Notes under the pieces: generated by a model | Seen by the model: only the letters and a program-made list of their open reading frames with translations | Database searches by the model: none | Told to the model about the DNA's origin: nothing | NCBI RefSeq assembly: GCF_025264625.1 | Contig: NZ_CP093313.1 | Span: 3,782,001 to 3,846,000 of the forward strand | Source of the DNA: Occallatibacter riparius | Lineage (GTDB): Bacteria > Acidobacteriota > Terriglobia > Terriglobales > Acidobacteriaceae | Direction of reading: 5' to 3' | Length of the DNA stretch: 64,000 nucleotides | In this document: in pieces, positions 49,555 through 57,758 of the stretch | Layout: each line of letters starts with the position of its first letter | Position numbering within the stretch: the stretch's first letter is position 1 | Translations under genes and position numbers: made by a program

Positions 49555-50946
49555 ATGTTGAAGATTGGTTTTGTTGCTGCTGTGGTGGCTTGCGGTGCGG
49601 CGATCGCGTGCGCTGCGCAGACGGTGGATACGATCGATCCGGCGCTGAAGTCTCGCATTGACCGCATTGCTGCTGGCGTAATGGAACAGCACGGCGTGCC
49701 GTCTGCCTCGGTGGCGGTGGTGCAGGGCGGCAAGCTGGTGTACACGCACGCGTATGGAAAGGCGCACGTCAGTCCCGACAAGCCCGCGACACCCGATATG
49801 CGCTACTCGATCGGATCGATCTCAAAGCAATTCACCGCGGCGGCAATTCTGATCCTGCAGGAACAGGGCAAGCTGAAGCTCGACGACGCGGTGGGCAAGT
49901 ATGTGCCGGGACTGACGCGGGGCGACGAGGTAACGATCCGGCAGATTCTGTCGCATACTTCGGGCTATCAGGATTACTGGCCCGAGGACTACCTGATGAC
50001 GCCGATGATGAAGCCGACGACAGCGCAGTACATCATCGACACATGGGCGAAGAAGCCGCTGGATTTCGAGCCGGGCACGCAGTGGCAGTACTCGAACACG
50101 AACTACGTGATTGCCGGAATGATTGTGGAGAAGGTGTCAGGCCAAAAGCTGATGGAGTTCCTGGCCGAGCACATCTTCCATCCGCTAGGCATGAAGAGCG
50201 TGTGGGATACGGATCAGGAGAAGCTCACGCAAACCGATGCGACGGCCTACATTCGCGCGGCACTCGGGCCTCTTCGCGCAGCACCCAAAGAAGGCCGCAA
50301 CTGGATGTTCGCAGCCGGCGAGCTGGCGATGACGGCGCACGACCTCGCGCTGTGGGACGAGAGCATGATCGCACGCAGCGTGCTGAAGCCCGAGAGCTAC
50401 AAGGAAATGTTCACCGAGGTGAAGCTCAAGGACGGCAAGGGCACGCATTACGGGCTGGGTGTGGAGGTCCTCGATCATGATGGAAAGCTGGAGATCGAGC
50501 ACAGCGGTGAGGTAACGGGATTCGTGTCCGACAACATTGTGCTGCCGGACGATGGCGTAGCCGTGGCGGTGCTGACGAATCACATGGCGAGCGGCGCAGG
50601 TCAGATTGCGAGCCTGGCAGCGGATACAGTGGCCGGCGCCAAGCGCTCGCCGGCCGAGGAGCAGACGCTGGCGATGTATCGGGGATTGCAGAACGGCCAG
50701 ATTGATCGCAGCCTGCTTGCTCCGAATTTGAACGACTACTTCGATACGCAGACCGTGGACGACTTCAGGAACAGCCTGGGACCGCTGGGTGAGCCACTGA
50801 CGTTTCGACAGACGGGCGAGAGCCTTCGCGGTGGCATGACCTTCCGCGGATTCCGGATTGTGTATCCCACACGCACCTTGCGGCTGAGCACGTACACGTA
50901 TCCCGATGGCAAGCTGGAACAGTTTCTGGTGGAGCCGGGGAACTGA
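49555..50946 (+). CDS. Secreted serine hydrolase of the beta-lactamase/class C (S12) family
   Basis: 463 aa with a signal peptide (KIGFVAAVVACGAAIACAAQ). The catalytic SxxK is S88-IS-K91 and the YxN motif is Y179-S-N181. The third motif is in the C-terminal part of the domain (about 290-320, HYGLGVEVLDHDGKLEIEHS with HSG near 320). After the domain there is a lipocalin-like C-terminal part (about 360-463). Such proteins act as esterases, DD-peptidases or peptidases rather than true lactamases. Long for the family because of the added C-terminal domain. Transcribed alone. Confidence 0.92.
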   Translation: MLKIGFVAAVVACGAAIACAAQTVDTIDPALKSRIDRIAAGVMEQHGVPSASVAVVQGGKLVYTHAYGKAHVSPDKPATPDMRYSIGSISKQFTAAAILILQEQGKLKLDDAVGKYVPGLTRGDEVTIRQILSHTSGYQDYWPEDYLMTPMMKPTTAQYIIDTWAKKPLDFEPGTQWQYSNTNYVIAGMIVEKVSGQKLMEFLAEHIFHPLGMKSVWDTDQEKLTQTDATAYIRAALGPLRAAPKEGRNWMFAAGELAMTAHDLALWDESMIARSVLKPESYKEMFTEVKLKDGKGTHYGLGVEVLDHDGKLEIEHSGEVTGFVSDNIVLPDDGVAVAVLTNHMASGAGQIASLAADTVAGAKRSPAEEQTLAMYRGLQNGQIDRSLLAPNLNDYFDTQTVDDFRNSLGPLGEPLTFRQTGESLRGGMTFRGFRIVYPTRTLRLSTYTYPDGKLEQFLVEPGN

Positions 50947-50977
50947 AGACAGCGAACAGGCCACAGCAAACACAAAC

Positions 50978-51010
50978 CGGGGTCAGACGCGTGCCTGACC
51001 CCGTTTGTTT
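50978..51010. terminator. Bidirectional terminator hairpin
   Basis: CGGGGTCAG (50978-50986) pairs with CTGACCCCG (50995-51003), followed by TTTGTTTTC, between the converging serine hydrolase and FG-GAP genes. Confidence 0.85.
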
Positions 51011-51025
51011 TCAGTTGACGAGCTA

Positions 51026-52555
51026 CTACTTCACGGTGATGGTTTCAGAATGTTTGACCAGCCACTGATCCCAGCCCGCGGCGTAGACATCAAGGCGGTG
51101 GGACCCGGAACTCAGCGCTACGCTGGCGTTGAGGAACGTGTAATTGGAGAAACTGTGGAATTGCTCAGCGACTTTCTTACCGTCGACCCAGACTTCGACA
51201 TCACGCATGGGCACGGTTCCAGAAGCGCCGATGGCGAAGCTTACCGGTGAGCTGGCTGCCGTGCCATAAGCGGGCTGGCAGATATTGATGCCTCGGCTGG
51301 ACGAGGGCGCCTGGCAGGTGGGGAAACTTCCCGCTGTGGTGTTGAGCATGGTGGTGATGCGGGAGCCGTCGCAGCGGTCGTCCTCGCATTCGGTGACGAG
51401 CAGGTCCGCCTTGGTGTCGGCATTGGCGCGAAGAACCTGGGGCGGGTTCGGAATCGGGTAAAGGACACCATTGATGAACTGAGATGAGAAGACAGTCTGA
51501 TCGGCGTTGTAGCTGGAGTTGGGATTGCGGGTAAGCACGTCGACGTAGAGCGGTCCGGAGTTGGTGTTGGAGCAGTCGTGTTCGCGAACGATGATGTCGT
51601 TCAAGCCGTTGCCATCGAGGTCGGCGACGGAGGCTGGGCCGTCGACGCAGCGGCTCACCGGCACGTAGGTACGGCTGGAGAAGGTGCGCGTGGCATTGCC
51701 GTAGTCAACGAACACACGGTTCTTATACGCCACCGGCTGGGTGGCCAGGATGTCACTTTTAGCGTCGCTGTTGACATCGCCGACAGAGAAGTTGACGAAG
51801 GCCTGGTTGGTGGGGGTGCCGGCCGGCGGTGTGAAGGTGATGGTCGTGGAAGCTGGGAAGTGCCCTGTGCCATCGCCGAAGAGGACATAGGCCTGATTGA
51901 GGTTGACGGTGTCCGGAAGGAGCAGGTCGGCCTTGCCGTCGCCGTCGAAATCGCCTAGCTGGGGAGAGCCGCCGTTGACACCCATGGACGGGCCGGTGGT
52001 GAAGCCGCCATTGCCGTTGCCGAACCAGACGGTGAGGCGACCGGCAAACACGAAGGCGATATCGGTCAGGCTGTCGTGGTTGAAATCACCGGCCACAGTT
52101 TCGGCTGCGTAACTCCCGTTGTTGTTCGCGGTGAAGGTGAATGTTTTGGTGAGCGTGAACTTGCCGTTCTGGTCGTTCTGGTAAAGGTAGAAGTGCCCGT
52201 CATACGCGCTGACGAGAATGTCGATAGCGCCATCGTTGTTGAAGTCGCCGAGCACAACCTGCTCAATACCGGTGTTGGGATCGATCTGGTAAGAAGTGGC
52301 GGGACCGTAGTAACCGTCAGCGGTGGCAAGCTGAACGGCGAAGGTGTTCTGGCCTCCCATCTCGGGATGGTAGGCGAACACCAGGTCTTCGCGACCATCG
52401 TGATTGAGGTCGGCGTGCTGGTAAAATGGAGTGCCTCCACCGAAGCCCGAGGCATTGTCCTGGCTGTGGCTCTGAAAGGAGAGGGTGGCTGGGAAGGTGA
52501 CGGCGGGAAGGGCAAGGATCACCGCCAGGCGGGCGCACAACATGGCTAGCCGCAT
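51026..52555 (-). CDS. Secreted FG-GAP/VCBS repeat protein
   Basis: 509 aa with a signal peptide (MLCARLAVILALPAVTFPA). At least six calcium-binding type repeats of the form D.N.DG..D are visible: DLNHDGREDL, DFNNDGAIDI, DFNHDSLTDI, DFDGDGKADL, DVNSDAKSDI, DLDGNGLNDI. They suggest a seven-bladed beta-propeller like integrin FG-GAP. The C-terminal about 100 residues form a separate beta-domain (VEVWVDGKKVAEQFHSF, SGSHRLDVYAAGWD) common in acidobacterial exported proteins. No catalytic motifs; likely adhesion or surface scaffold. Four Cys near residues 400-430 may form disulfides. Confidence 0.88.
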   Translation of the reverse strand: MRLAMLCARLAVILALPAVTFPATLSFQSHSQDNASGFGGGTPFYQHADLNHDGREDLVFAYHPEMGGQNTFAVQLATADGYYGPATSYQIDPNTGIEQVVLGDFNNDGAIDILVSAYDGHFYLYQNDQNGKFTLTKTFTFTANNNGSYAAETVAGDFNHDSLTDIAFVFAGRLTVWFGNGNGGFTTGPSMGVNGGSPQLGDFDGDGKADLLLPDTVNLNQAYVLFGDGTGHFPASTTITFTPPAGTPTNQAFVNFSVGDVNSDAKSDILATQPVAYKNRVFVDYGNATRTFSSRTYVPVSRCVDGPASVADLDGNGLNDIIVREHDCSNTNSGPLYVDVLTRNPNSSYNADQTVFSSQFINGVLYPIPNPPQVLRANADTKADLLVTECEDDRCDGSRITTMLNTTAGSFPTCQAPSSSRGINICQPAYGTAASSPVSFAIGASGTVPMRDVEVWVDGKKVAEQFHSFSNYTFLNASVALSSGSHRLDVYAAGWDQWLVKHSETITVK

Positions 52556-52735
52556 AGGTCACGACTCCAGTTTCTACGGATTTCGCTCTGAAATACTGAG
52601 GGCGTATAGGAACGTACACGCGTGGGATGCGGGCCAGCAGCAGCCCAGGTTGCTTCGAGAGCCGAAAACGGATGCTTCTCGCGCATTTATCGCTACACTG
52701 GAATCGACCTGTTTTGGTTCGCACCGGTTGAGAAA

Positions 52736-53599
52736 ATGAGTCTTTCTACCACCGCCACTCGACCGAATTCCGCTCAGCGCTTCGCTTTCAGGTTGGCGCT
52801 TGCGTGCGGCAGCCGGGCGATTCAGGCGCGCGACCGTGTTCTGGGTCGTATGCCGCGCCGCTCTGAGGAAATGCCGGGTCTGTCATGCACTCCGCTTGTG
52901 ATTGAGAGCGGAAGCAGCCTGCTTGATGCGGCCTATGTCGAACCTGCATCCGGGCCCATCCAAGCATCGGTACTCATCTGCCACGGCATCGGCGAAGTTG
53001 TCCGCCAGTGGATTCCCATTCAGCAGTTGCTAGCCGCGCGCGGTGTCGCCTCGCTCGTTTTCGACTACTCGGGGTATGGGCGCAGCACCGGCCGGCCCGA
53101 GGCGGAACAACTGGAGCGCGATGCCGTTTCCGCTTTTCGGCGCCTGCGTGAACTGGCTCCGCCAAGGCCGTTGGGCGTGCTGGGTTTCTCGCTCGGCTCA
53201 GGCATAGCAGCGGCGGTTCTCTCCCTTATGGGCGTCGACCGACTGGTGCTTTGCGCTGGGTTTCCGTCGTTTCGAGAAGCGGCCCGGAGCGTCGGCGTGC
53301 CTCCGTTCCTGGAGTGGCTGGTGCCGCCTATCTGGTCTGCCGAGGCGTCATTGCGTGGGTCCGACGTGCCCGTGCTCGTCGTCCACTCCACGCATGACCG
53401 ATTGTTCCCGGTGCGGATGGCGCATGATCTCGTCGCCTGCTGCGGTCCCGGGTCGCAGTCGATCCTGGTGCCGGGCCTCGCACATAACGAGCCCTTCTAC
53501 AAGCCGACGATGACATACTGGAATCCGATTGCGGACTTTCTCATTGATCCTGTCTTGCCAGCTTCGTCTCAAGTCCAGGAGTCCGTATTGGCGCGATAA
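52736..53599 (+). CDS. Alpha/beta hydrolase
   Basis: 287 aa from ATG 52736 (frame open to 52622). The fold pattern is complete: oxyanion region CHGIGEVVRQW, nucleophile elbow LGFSLGSG (Ser about 159), acid in VHSTHDRLFPV and catalytic His in PGLAHNEPF. No signal peptide, so cytoplasmic. The serine-esterase type without a lid insertion; substrate unknown. Stop codon overlaps the first of two repeat copies at 53599-53720. Divergent from the FG-GAP gene. Confidence 0.88.
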   Translation: MSLSTTATRPNSAQRFAFRLALACGSRAIQARDRVLGRMPRRSEEMPGLSCTPLVIESGSSLLDAAYVEPASGPIQASVLICHGIGEVVRQWIPIQQLLAARGVASLVFDYSGYGRSTGRPEAEQLERDAVSAFRRLRELAPPRPLGVLGFSLGSGIAAAVLSLMGVDRLVLCAGFPSFREAARSVGVPPFLEWLVPPIWSAEASLRGSDVPVLVVHSTHDRLFPVRMAHDLVACCGPGSQSILVPGLAHNEPFYKPTMTYWNPIADFLIDPVLPASSQVQESVLAR

Positions 53600-53720
53600 A
53601 GGCGGCGAAGCCGCAGTCAACCCCCCGCAGGTGGCCTACCGATGCGCCAGGGGCTGCCGAACAGGTGCTTGCCAGCAGGATGAAGGCGGCGAAGCCGCAG
53701 TTAGCCCCACCGCAGGTGGC
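53599..53720. repeat. Two copies of a 38-bp repeat between the hydrolase and ffh
   Basis: AAGGCGGCGAAGCCGCAGT begins both 53599-53636 and 53683-53720 and continues with CCCC and GCAGGTGGC blocks. Each copy contains the small hairpin GCGGC-GAA-GCCGC. The spacer is 46 bp. Confidence 0.75.
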
Positions 53721-53754
53721 GCGGGTGGTGGTTCGGTACACTTGAAGAGTCGCT

Positions 53755-55146
53755 ATGTTTGAGAACCTTACAGAAAAGCTGCAGCGGGCATTCAAGCACC
53801 TTCGCGGGCAAGGCACGCTGACCGAAGAAAACATCCAGGAAGCAATGCGCGAGATCCGCGTTGCGCTGCTGGAGGCAGACGTCAACCTGAACGTGGTCAA
53901 GGAGTTGATCGACCACATCCGCGATAAAGCCGTAGGCGCGGAAGTGATGACGGCCCTGTCGCCAAGCGAACAGGTCATCAAGATCGTGCGCGACGAGTTG
54001 ATCGCGCTCTTGGGCAAAGACACGGCCCGCTTCAAGTTCGCGCCGCAGCCGCCCACGGTCATCCTGATGGCCGGCCTGCAGGGTTCCGGTAAGACCACCA
54101 CCACCGGCAAGCTGGCCGCGTGGCTCAAAAAGGGCGGCCATCGCCCGATTCTCGTATCGGTTGACGTCTATCGTCCGGCGGCGCGTGAGCAGCTCAAGGT
54201 TGTGGCCAAGTCCATCGACGCCAAGATCTACGAAGGCGACCTGAAGGGCGAGCAGCCTGGCTCCAAGCTCGTGGAGCGGCTCGCCAACGAGGCGCGGCGC
54301 GAGGCGCGCAACTTCGGCTTCGACACACTGATCGTCGACACCGCCGGCCGTCTGCACGTGGACGAAGAGCTGATGACCGAGATGGAGCAACTCAAGAAGC
54401 TGCTCAACCCGCAAGAGATCCTGTTCGTCGCCGACGCCATGACCGGCCAGGACGCGGTGAACTCGGCGCAGGACTTCCACAAGCGGCTGGGCCTGACGGG
54501 CGTGGTGCTTACCAAGATGGACGGCGATGCCCGCGGCGGCGCAGCCCTATCGATCCGTCACGTGACGGGACAGCCCATCAAGTTCATCGGTACCGGCGAA
54601 AAGCCGGATGCCTTCGAGCCGTTCCACCCCGATCGCATCGTGGGGCGCATTCTCGGCATGGGCGACATTCTGTCGCTCGTTGAAAAAGCCGAGGCCACGC
54701 TCGACAAGAAGAAGTCCGAGGAGTTCGCGAAAAAGGCGCTACTCGGCGATGGCTTCACCCTCGAGGACTTCCGCGACCAGCTCAAGCAGATCAAGAAGCT
54801 GGGATCGATGGAGTCTATCCTGAAGATGCTGCCCTCGGTTGGCCCGTTCGCGGGCATGCAGCAGGCCGCCAGCCAGGTGGATGAGAAGCAGTTTGTGCGT
54901 CTCGAGGCGATGATCAACTCCATGACGCCGCACGAGCGCCGAAACCACGACATCATCTCCGGCAGCCGCCGCAAGCGCATCGCGGCAGGCTCGGGCACGA
55001 GCGTGCAGGAAGTGAATCAGCTCCTGCGCCAATACGCGCAGATGGCCAAGATGTTCAAGTCGATGGGCAAGGGCGGCCTCGCCAAGCAGATGATGCGCGG
55101 CGGCATGGGCGCACTGGGAATGGGCCGGCAAAAGTTCGGACGGTAA
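53755..55146 (+). CDS. ffh: Signal recognition particle GTPase
   Basis: 463 aa. The N domain (1-90; LQRAFKHLRGQGTLTEENIQ), G domain with P loop GLQGSGKTTTTGKLA (about 106-120), DTAGR (about 197), TKMDGDARGG (about 254-263) and the Met-rich M domain (about 325-463) with the RNA-binding RRKRIAAGSG are all present. It binds signal sequences with 4.5S RNA and directs nascent membrane proteins to FtsY. The M domain ends shortly after GGMGALGMG. Followed after 10 nt by a peroxiredoxin-like gene. Confidence 0.97.
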   Translation: MFENLTEKLQRAFKHLRGQGTLTEENIQEAMREIRVALLEADVNLNVVKELIDHIRDKAVGAEVMTALSPSEQVIKIVRDELIALLGKDTARFKFAPQPPTVILMAGLQGSGKTTTTGKLAAWLKKGGHRPILVSVDVYRPAAREQLKVVAKSIDAKIYEGDLKGEQPGSKLVERLANEARREARNFGFDTLIVDTAGRLHVDEELMTEMEQLKKLLNPQEILFVADAMTGQDAVNSAQDFHKRLGLTGVVLTKMDGDARGGAALSIRHVTGQPIKFIGTGEKPDAFEPFHPDRIVGRILGMGDILSLVEKAEATLDKKKSEEFAKKALLGDGFTLEDFRDQLKQIKKLGSMESILKMLPSVGPFAGMQQAASQVDEKQFVRLEAMINSMTPHERRNHDIISGSRRKRIAAGSGTSVQEVNQLLRQYAQMAKMFKSMGKGGLAKQMMRGGMGALGMGRQKFGR

Positions 55147-55156
55147 GCAAGAGCAG

Positions 55157-55819
55157 ATGACGATCGCGAGCCTGCAGGACCAACTCGACGAGATCACCGC
55201 GAACACGCGCGGCCTTGTTCAGCCGGAACGCCTGGCGATCAGCGAGCGCGCCGTGGAGGAACTGCTGCTGACCGGAATCGAAGAGCGAATTCTACCGGTG
55301 GGCGCGACTGCGCCGGAGTTCAAGCTGAAGGATTCGAACGGCCGGTGGGTGCGCTCGGCGGACCTGCTGGAGAGCGGGCCGCTGGTCATCAAGTTCTTCC
55401 GCGGCCGCTGGTGTCCCTATTGCGTAACGGAACTCGAAACGTGGCGCGACCTTTATGGACAAGTGCGCGAACGCGGCGCTCTGCTGGTGGCAGTCGGGCC
55501 GCAACTTGAACGGCAGAGCGACTTCATGGTGGGCCAGCACGGCTTGCCATTTCCTATCCTGACCGACGCCGGCAACAAGGTCGCTGAGCAGTTCGGCCTC
55601 GTCTACACGCTGCCCGAGTACATGCGCGACTACTATCGCTCCATCCTCGTTAACATCCCGTTTGTGAACGGCGATCAGAGCTGGCGCCTGCCGTTGCCGG
55701 GAACATATGTCATCGGCAAGGATCGCAAAGTGATGTATGCCGAAGCGCATGCCGATTTCCGCGTTCGCCCTGAGCCGGACGAAGTGCTGACGGCAGCAGT
55801 TGCCGCGCTCGGCCGTTAG
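55157..55819 (+). CDS. Peroxiredoxin-like (AhpC/TSA family) protein with CxxC
   Basis: 220 aa, 10 nt after ffh, probably one transcript. An N-terminal helical segment (about 1-45) precedes the thioredoxin fold (APEFKLKDSNGRWVRSADLL). The active site is RGRWCPYC with Cys86 and Cys89 rather than the PxxxTxxC of typical peroxiredoxins. This matches the peroxiredoxin-like family with thioredoxin-type CxxC. It may act as a disulfide reductase or peroxidase in the cytoplasm. No signal peptide. Confidence 0.88.
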   Translation: MTIASLQDQLDEITANTRGLVQPERLAISERAVEELLLTGIEERILPVGATAPEFKLKDSNGRWVRSADLLESGPLVIKFFRGRWCPYCVTELETWRDLYGQVRERGALLVAVGPQLERQSDFMVGQHGLPFPILTDAGNKVAEQFGLVYTLPEYMRDYYRSILVNIPFVNGDQSWRLPLPGTYVIGKDRKVMYAEAHADFRVRPEPDEVLTAAVAALGR

Positions 55820-55850
55820 AGACTCGAGCTGCTCGCTCCACCACAGAGTT

Positions 55851-55886
55851 GTCATCCCGAGCGCAGTCGAGGGATCTGCGGTTGTC
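55851..55886. repeat. Dispersed GTCATCCCGA ... CTGCGGTTGTC repeat, copy 2
   Basis: GTCATCCCGAGCGCAGTCGA, then GGGATCTGCGGTTGTC. Shares both ends with 40325-40380 and lies in the 100-bp gap between two converging genes. Confidence 0.6.
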
Positions 55887-55919
55887 TTTAGCGAACTCGC
55901 TGGAAGTCACGACCTCTGC

Positions 55920-56213
55920 TCACAAACCCAGAACAGCCCGCACACCCTCTATCGAAACGCCCCTCAGCAGAAACACCTTGCTCCGGTTAGTCTCGCCCGC
56001 GATCAGCACGACATCCCTGCGCGCAATCGAGAACAACTCAGCGAGAAACGCAGTCAGCGCTTCGTTGGCACGGCCTTCAACGGGCGGCGCGTGCACGGCA
56101 ATCTTGAGCTGGGCGGCTGCGCCTTCGCCGTAAATGCCGGAGAGAGCGGTCTTCTTCGCGCCGGGCTGGGCCCGCACAGCCAGGGTTACGCATTCCGCGG
56201 TCTCGCGGATCAC
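55920..56213 (-). CDS. DUF167 (YggU-family) protein
   Basis: 97 aa, GTG start 56211-56213 overlapping the YggS TGA by 4 nt (GTGA). The family pattern is clear: LAVRAQPGAKKTALSG, then LKIAVHAPPVEGRANEALTA and SRSKVFLL-like strand/helix order (ETNRSKVFLLRG). Small alpha/beta protein of unknown function, often next to yggS. Cytoplasmic. Confidence 0.93.
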   Translation of the reverse strand: MIRETAECVTLAVRAQPGAKKTALSGIYGEGAAAQLKIAVHAPPVEGRANEALTAFLAELFSIARRDVVLIAGETNRSKVFLLRGVSIEGVRAVLGL

Positions 56214-56992
56214 TCGACGAAATCCTCGGGGAAGGCGGCACGCTGCGCCTCCATCGGTGGGCGCTTGCCAAACAGCGCGGTGCCAATGCGGATGCGCGTC
56301 GCGCCTTCTTCGATAGCGATCGCGAAGTCACCGCTCATGCCCATCGAGAGCACATCGAGATTCAGGCGCTGATGCGCGGCAGCCCAGCGGTCGCGCCACT
56401 CCCGCAGAGAGCGGAAGCAGGCGCGGGTTTGGCTTTCGGGTACGCCCCACGGAGCGATGGTCATCAAGCCACGGCAGTGCAGCGAGTCAAGGCCCGGGAG
56501 GGTTTCCAGCAGAGCGGCAGCTTCAGAGGATTCAGGATCGATGCCTGCCTTGGTTTCCTCCTCGCTCAGCTTCACTTCGATGAGGACGGGTAGCCGCTTG
56601 TGGAGCTTAGCCGCAGCTTCATTGAGTCGTTCTGCGAGGCGGAGGGAGTCGAGGGAGTCAATGGCGTCGAAGAGCTCAGCGGCTTTGGCGGCCTTGTTCG
56701 ACTGCAGGTGGCCAATTAGGTGCACAAGAATGGGCGTGTCGGATGCGGCAGTAGCGCCATTGACACGCAAGGGAGCGAGCTCAGCCGATTTGCCCGCGAA
56801 CTCCTGCACCCGATTCTCGCCGAAACTACGCAGGCCGAGACGAGCTGCTTCGAGGATGGTCGAGGCTGGATAGGTTTTGGAGACGGCCATCAGCTCCACT
56901 TCGCTGCGCTTGCGACCGGCGCGGCGGCAGGCGTCATGAATGGCAGATTCGATGCGCTCGAGGTTTTCGCGAAGTTGAGCTTGTTCGATCAA
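56210..56992 (-). CDS. YggS/PLPBP pyridoxal-phosphate homeostasis protein
   Basis: 260 aa, TTG start 56992 (weak site). PLP lysine is Lys39 in LMAVSKTYPA. FGENRVQEF, LIGHLQSNKA and a C-terminal phosphate-binding segment (LSMGMSGDFAIAIEEGATRI, RIGTALFGKRP) match the fold-type III family. It binds PLP and buffers its free pool; no enzymatic activity is expected. Followed by DUF167 in a GTGA overlap, the usual partner arrangement. Confidence 0.95.
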   Translation of the reverse strand: MIEQAQLRENLERIESAIHDACRRAGRKRSEVELMAVSKTYPASTILEAARLGLRSFGENRVQEFAGKSAELAPLRVNGATAASDTPILVHLIGHLQSNKAAKAAELFDAIDSLDSLRLAERLNEAAAKLHKRLPVLIEVKLSEEETKAGIDPESSEAAALLETLPGLDSLHCRGLMTIAPWGVPESQTRACFRSLREWRDRWAAAHQRLNLDVLSMGMSGDFAIAIEEGATRIRIGTALFGKRPPMEAQRAAFPEDFVE

Positions 56993-57027
56993 GAGTTCAT
57001 TCTAGCTGTTGCATGGTGGTGGGATAG

Positions 57028-57108
57028 GTCAGGGCTTCGCCCTTTCGTCCCGGAGGCACGACATGAAAATAGCCCAGGAGAAGCGCGCAGCGCGCACTCC
57101 TGGGTAAC
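57028..57108. repeat. REP-like multi-hairpin element
   Basis: Contains AGGGC-TTC-GCCCT, then CGTCCCGGAGGCACGACATG, AAAATAGCCCAGGAG and CTCCTGGGTAA with an inner GCGCGC stem (CCCAGGAG 57073-57080, CTCCTGGG 57097-57104). From general knowledge this resembles intergenic repeats frequent in Acidobacteriota genomes. It lies between the DUF4188 and YggS genes. Confidence 0.6.
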
Positions 57109-57163
57109 CGGTTGCCTCAAATTTCCCGCGTGCCGTAGGTACGCGAAGATCCAGCGGCGCCCG

Positions 57164-57667
57164 TTACTTTTCAACCAGATTGGAATCCGTACGTTCCGAA
57201 CTCTGCATCCGCCCGTAGGCGCTGTCCAAGCGCCCGGTGACGGGCGTGTGTGCAACTCCGGCGGCGAGGCCGAAGCGCGGCATGTTCACGTAGACGGCTT
57301 CGTGGTTTCCGGGCTGGACGACGAAAGTTTCGTGCCAAATGCCTACCGCTCCGTTGTTCCCAATCGCGCGATTGAAAGCAGCCCACGCGGGGAGGTGCAA
57401 GCCTTCCTTCATCTTGGCGTAGGAGTGCAGGTGCTCGAAGCTGCGCCAGTATTGAATGTTGACGACGCCGCGCCAGTAGAGCGCGGTTTCTACATGCAGG
57501 AGGCCAAGCTCGGGACGCTTTTTCAGCTCGGCAATCATCGGCGGCATGGCTTTGGCCACCTGCATCCACTTGCCGAATTGGAAGAAGCGGTTCACGCGCA
57601 TGCCGATGAGGAAGACCACGAACGGCTCATCGGTGCGGGCGGTATAGCGGCCGGGGAAGATCGGCAT
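57164..57667 (-). CDS. DUF4188 protein (phenylacetaldoxime-dehydratase-like fold, unknown function)
   Basis: 167 aa from ATG 57667 with GGAGG 5 nt upstream (frame open to 57703). Motifs of the family: PGRYTARTDEPFVVFLIGMR near the start, ELGLLHVETALYWRGVVNIQ, YWRSFEHLHSYA, LPAWAAFNRAIG and VGIWHETFVVQPG. A dimeric alpha+beta-barrel fold related to heme-containing monooxygenases is expected. Activity unknown. Lies between trxB and yggS in the same direction, separated from yggS by the REP-like element. Confidence 0.87.
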   Translation of the reverse strand: MPIFPGRYTARTDEPFVVFLIGMRVNRFFQFGKWMQVAKAMPPMIAELKKRPELGLLHVETALYWRGVVNIQYWRSFEHLHSYAKMKEGLHLPAWAAFNRAIGNNGAVGIWHETFVVQPGNHEAVYVNMPRFGLAAGVAHTPVTGRLDSAYGRMQSSERTDSNLVEK

Positions 57668-57758
57668 TCGAACCTCCGGATTCAGCTCTGAGCCTATAGC
57701 CACCAGCCGATAGCGAACTCACGGCAGCTGCAAGCTACTGGCTCCCAATTACAAGCTG

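Noticed and set aside
49555..50946. Antibiotic-resistance beta-lactamase
   Set aside because: SxxK and YxN are present, but the C-terminal extension and sequence style fit general S12 serine hydrolases, so resistance cannot be claimed.
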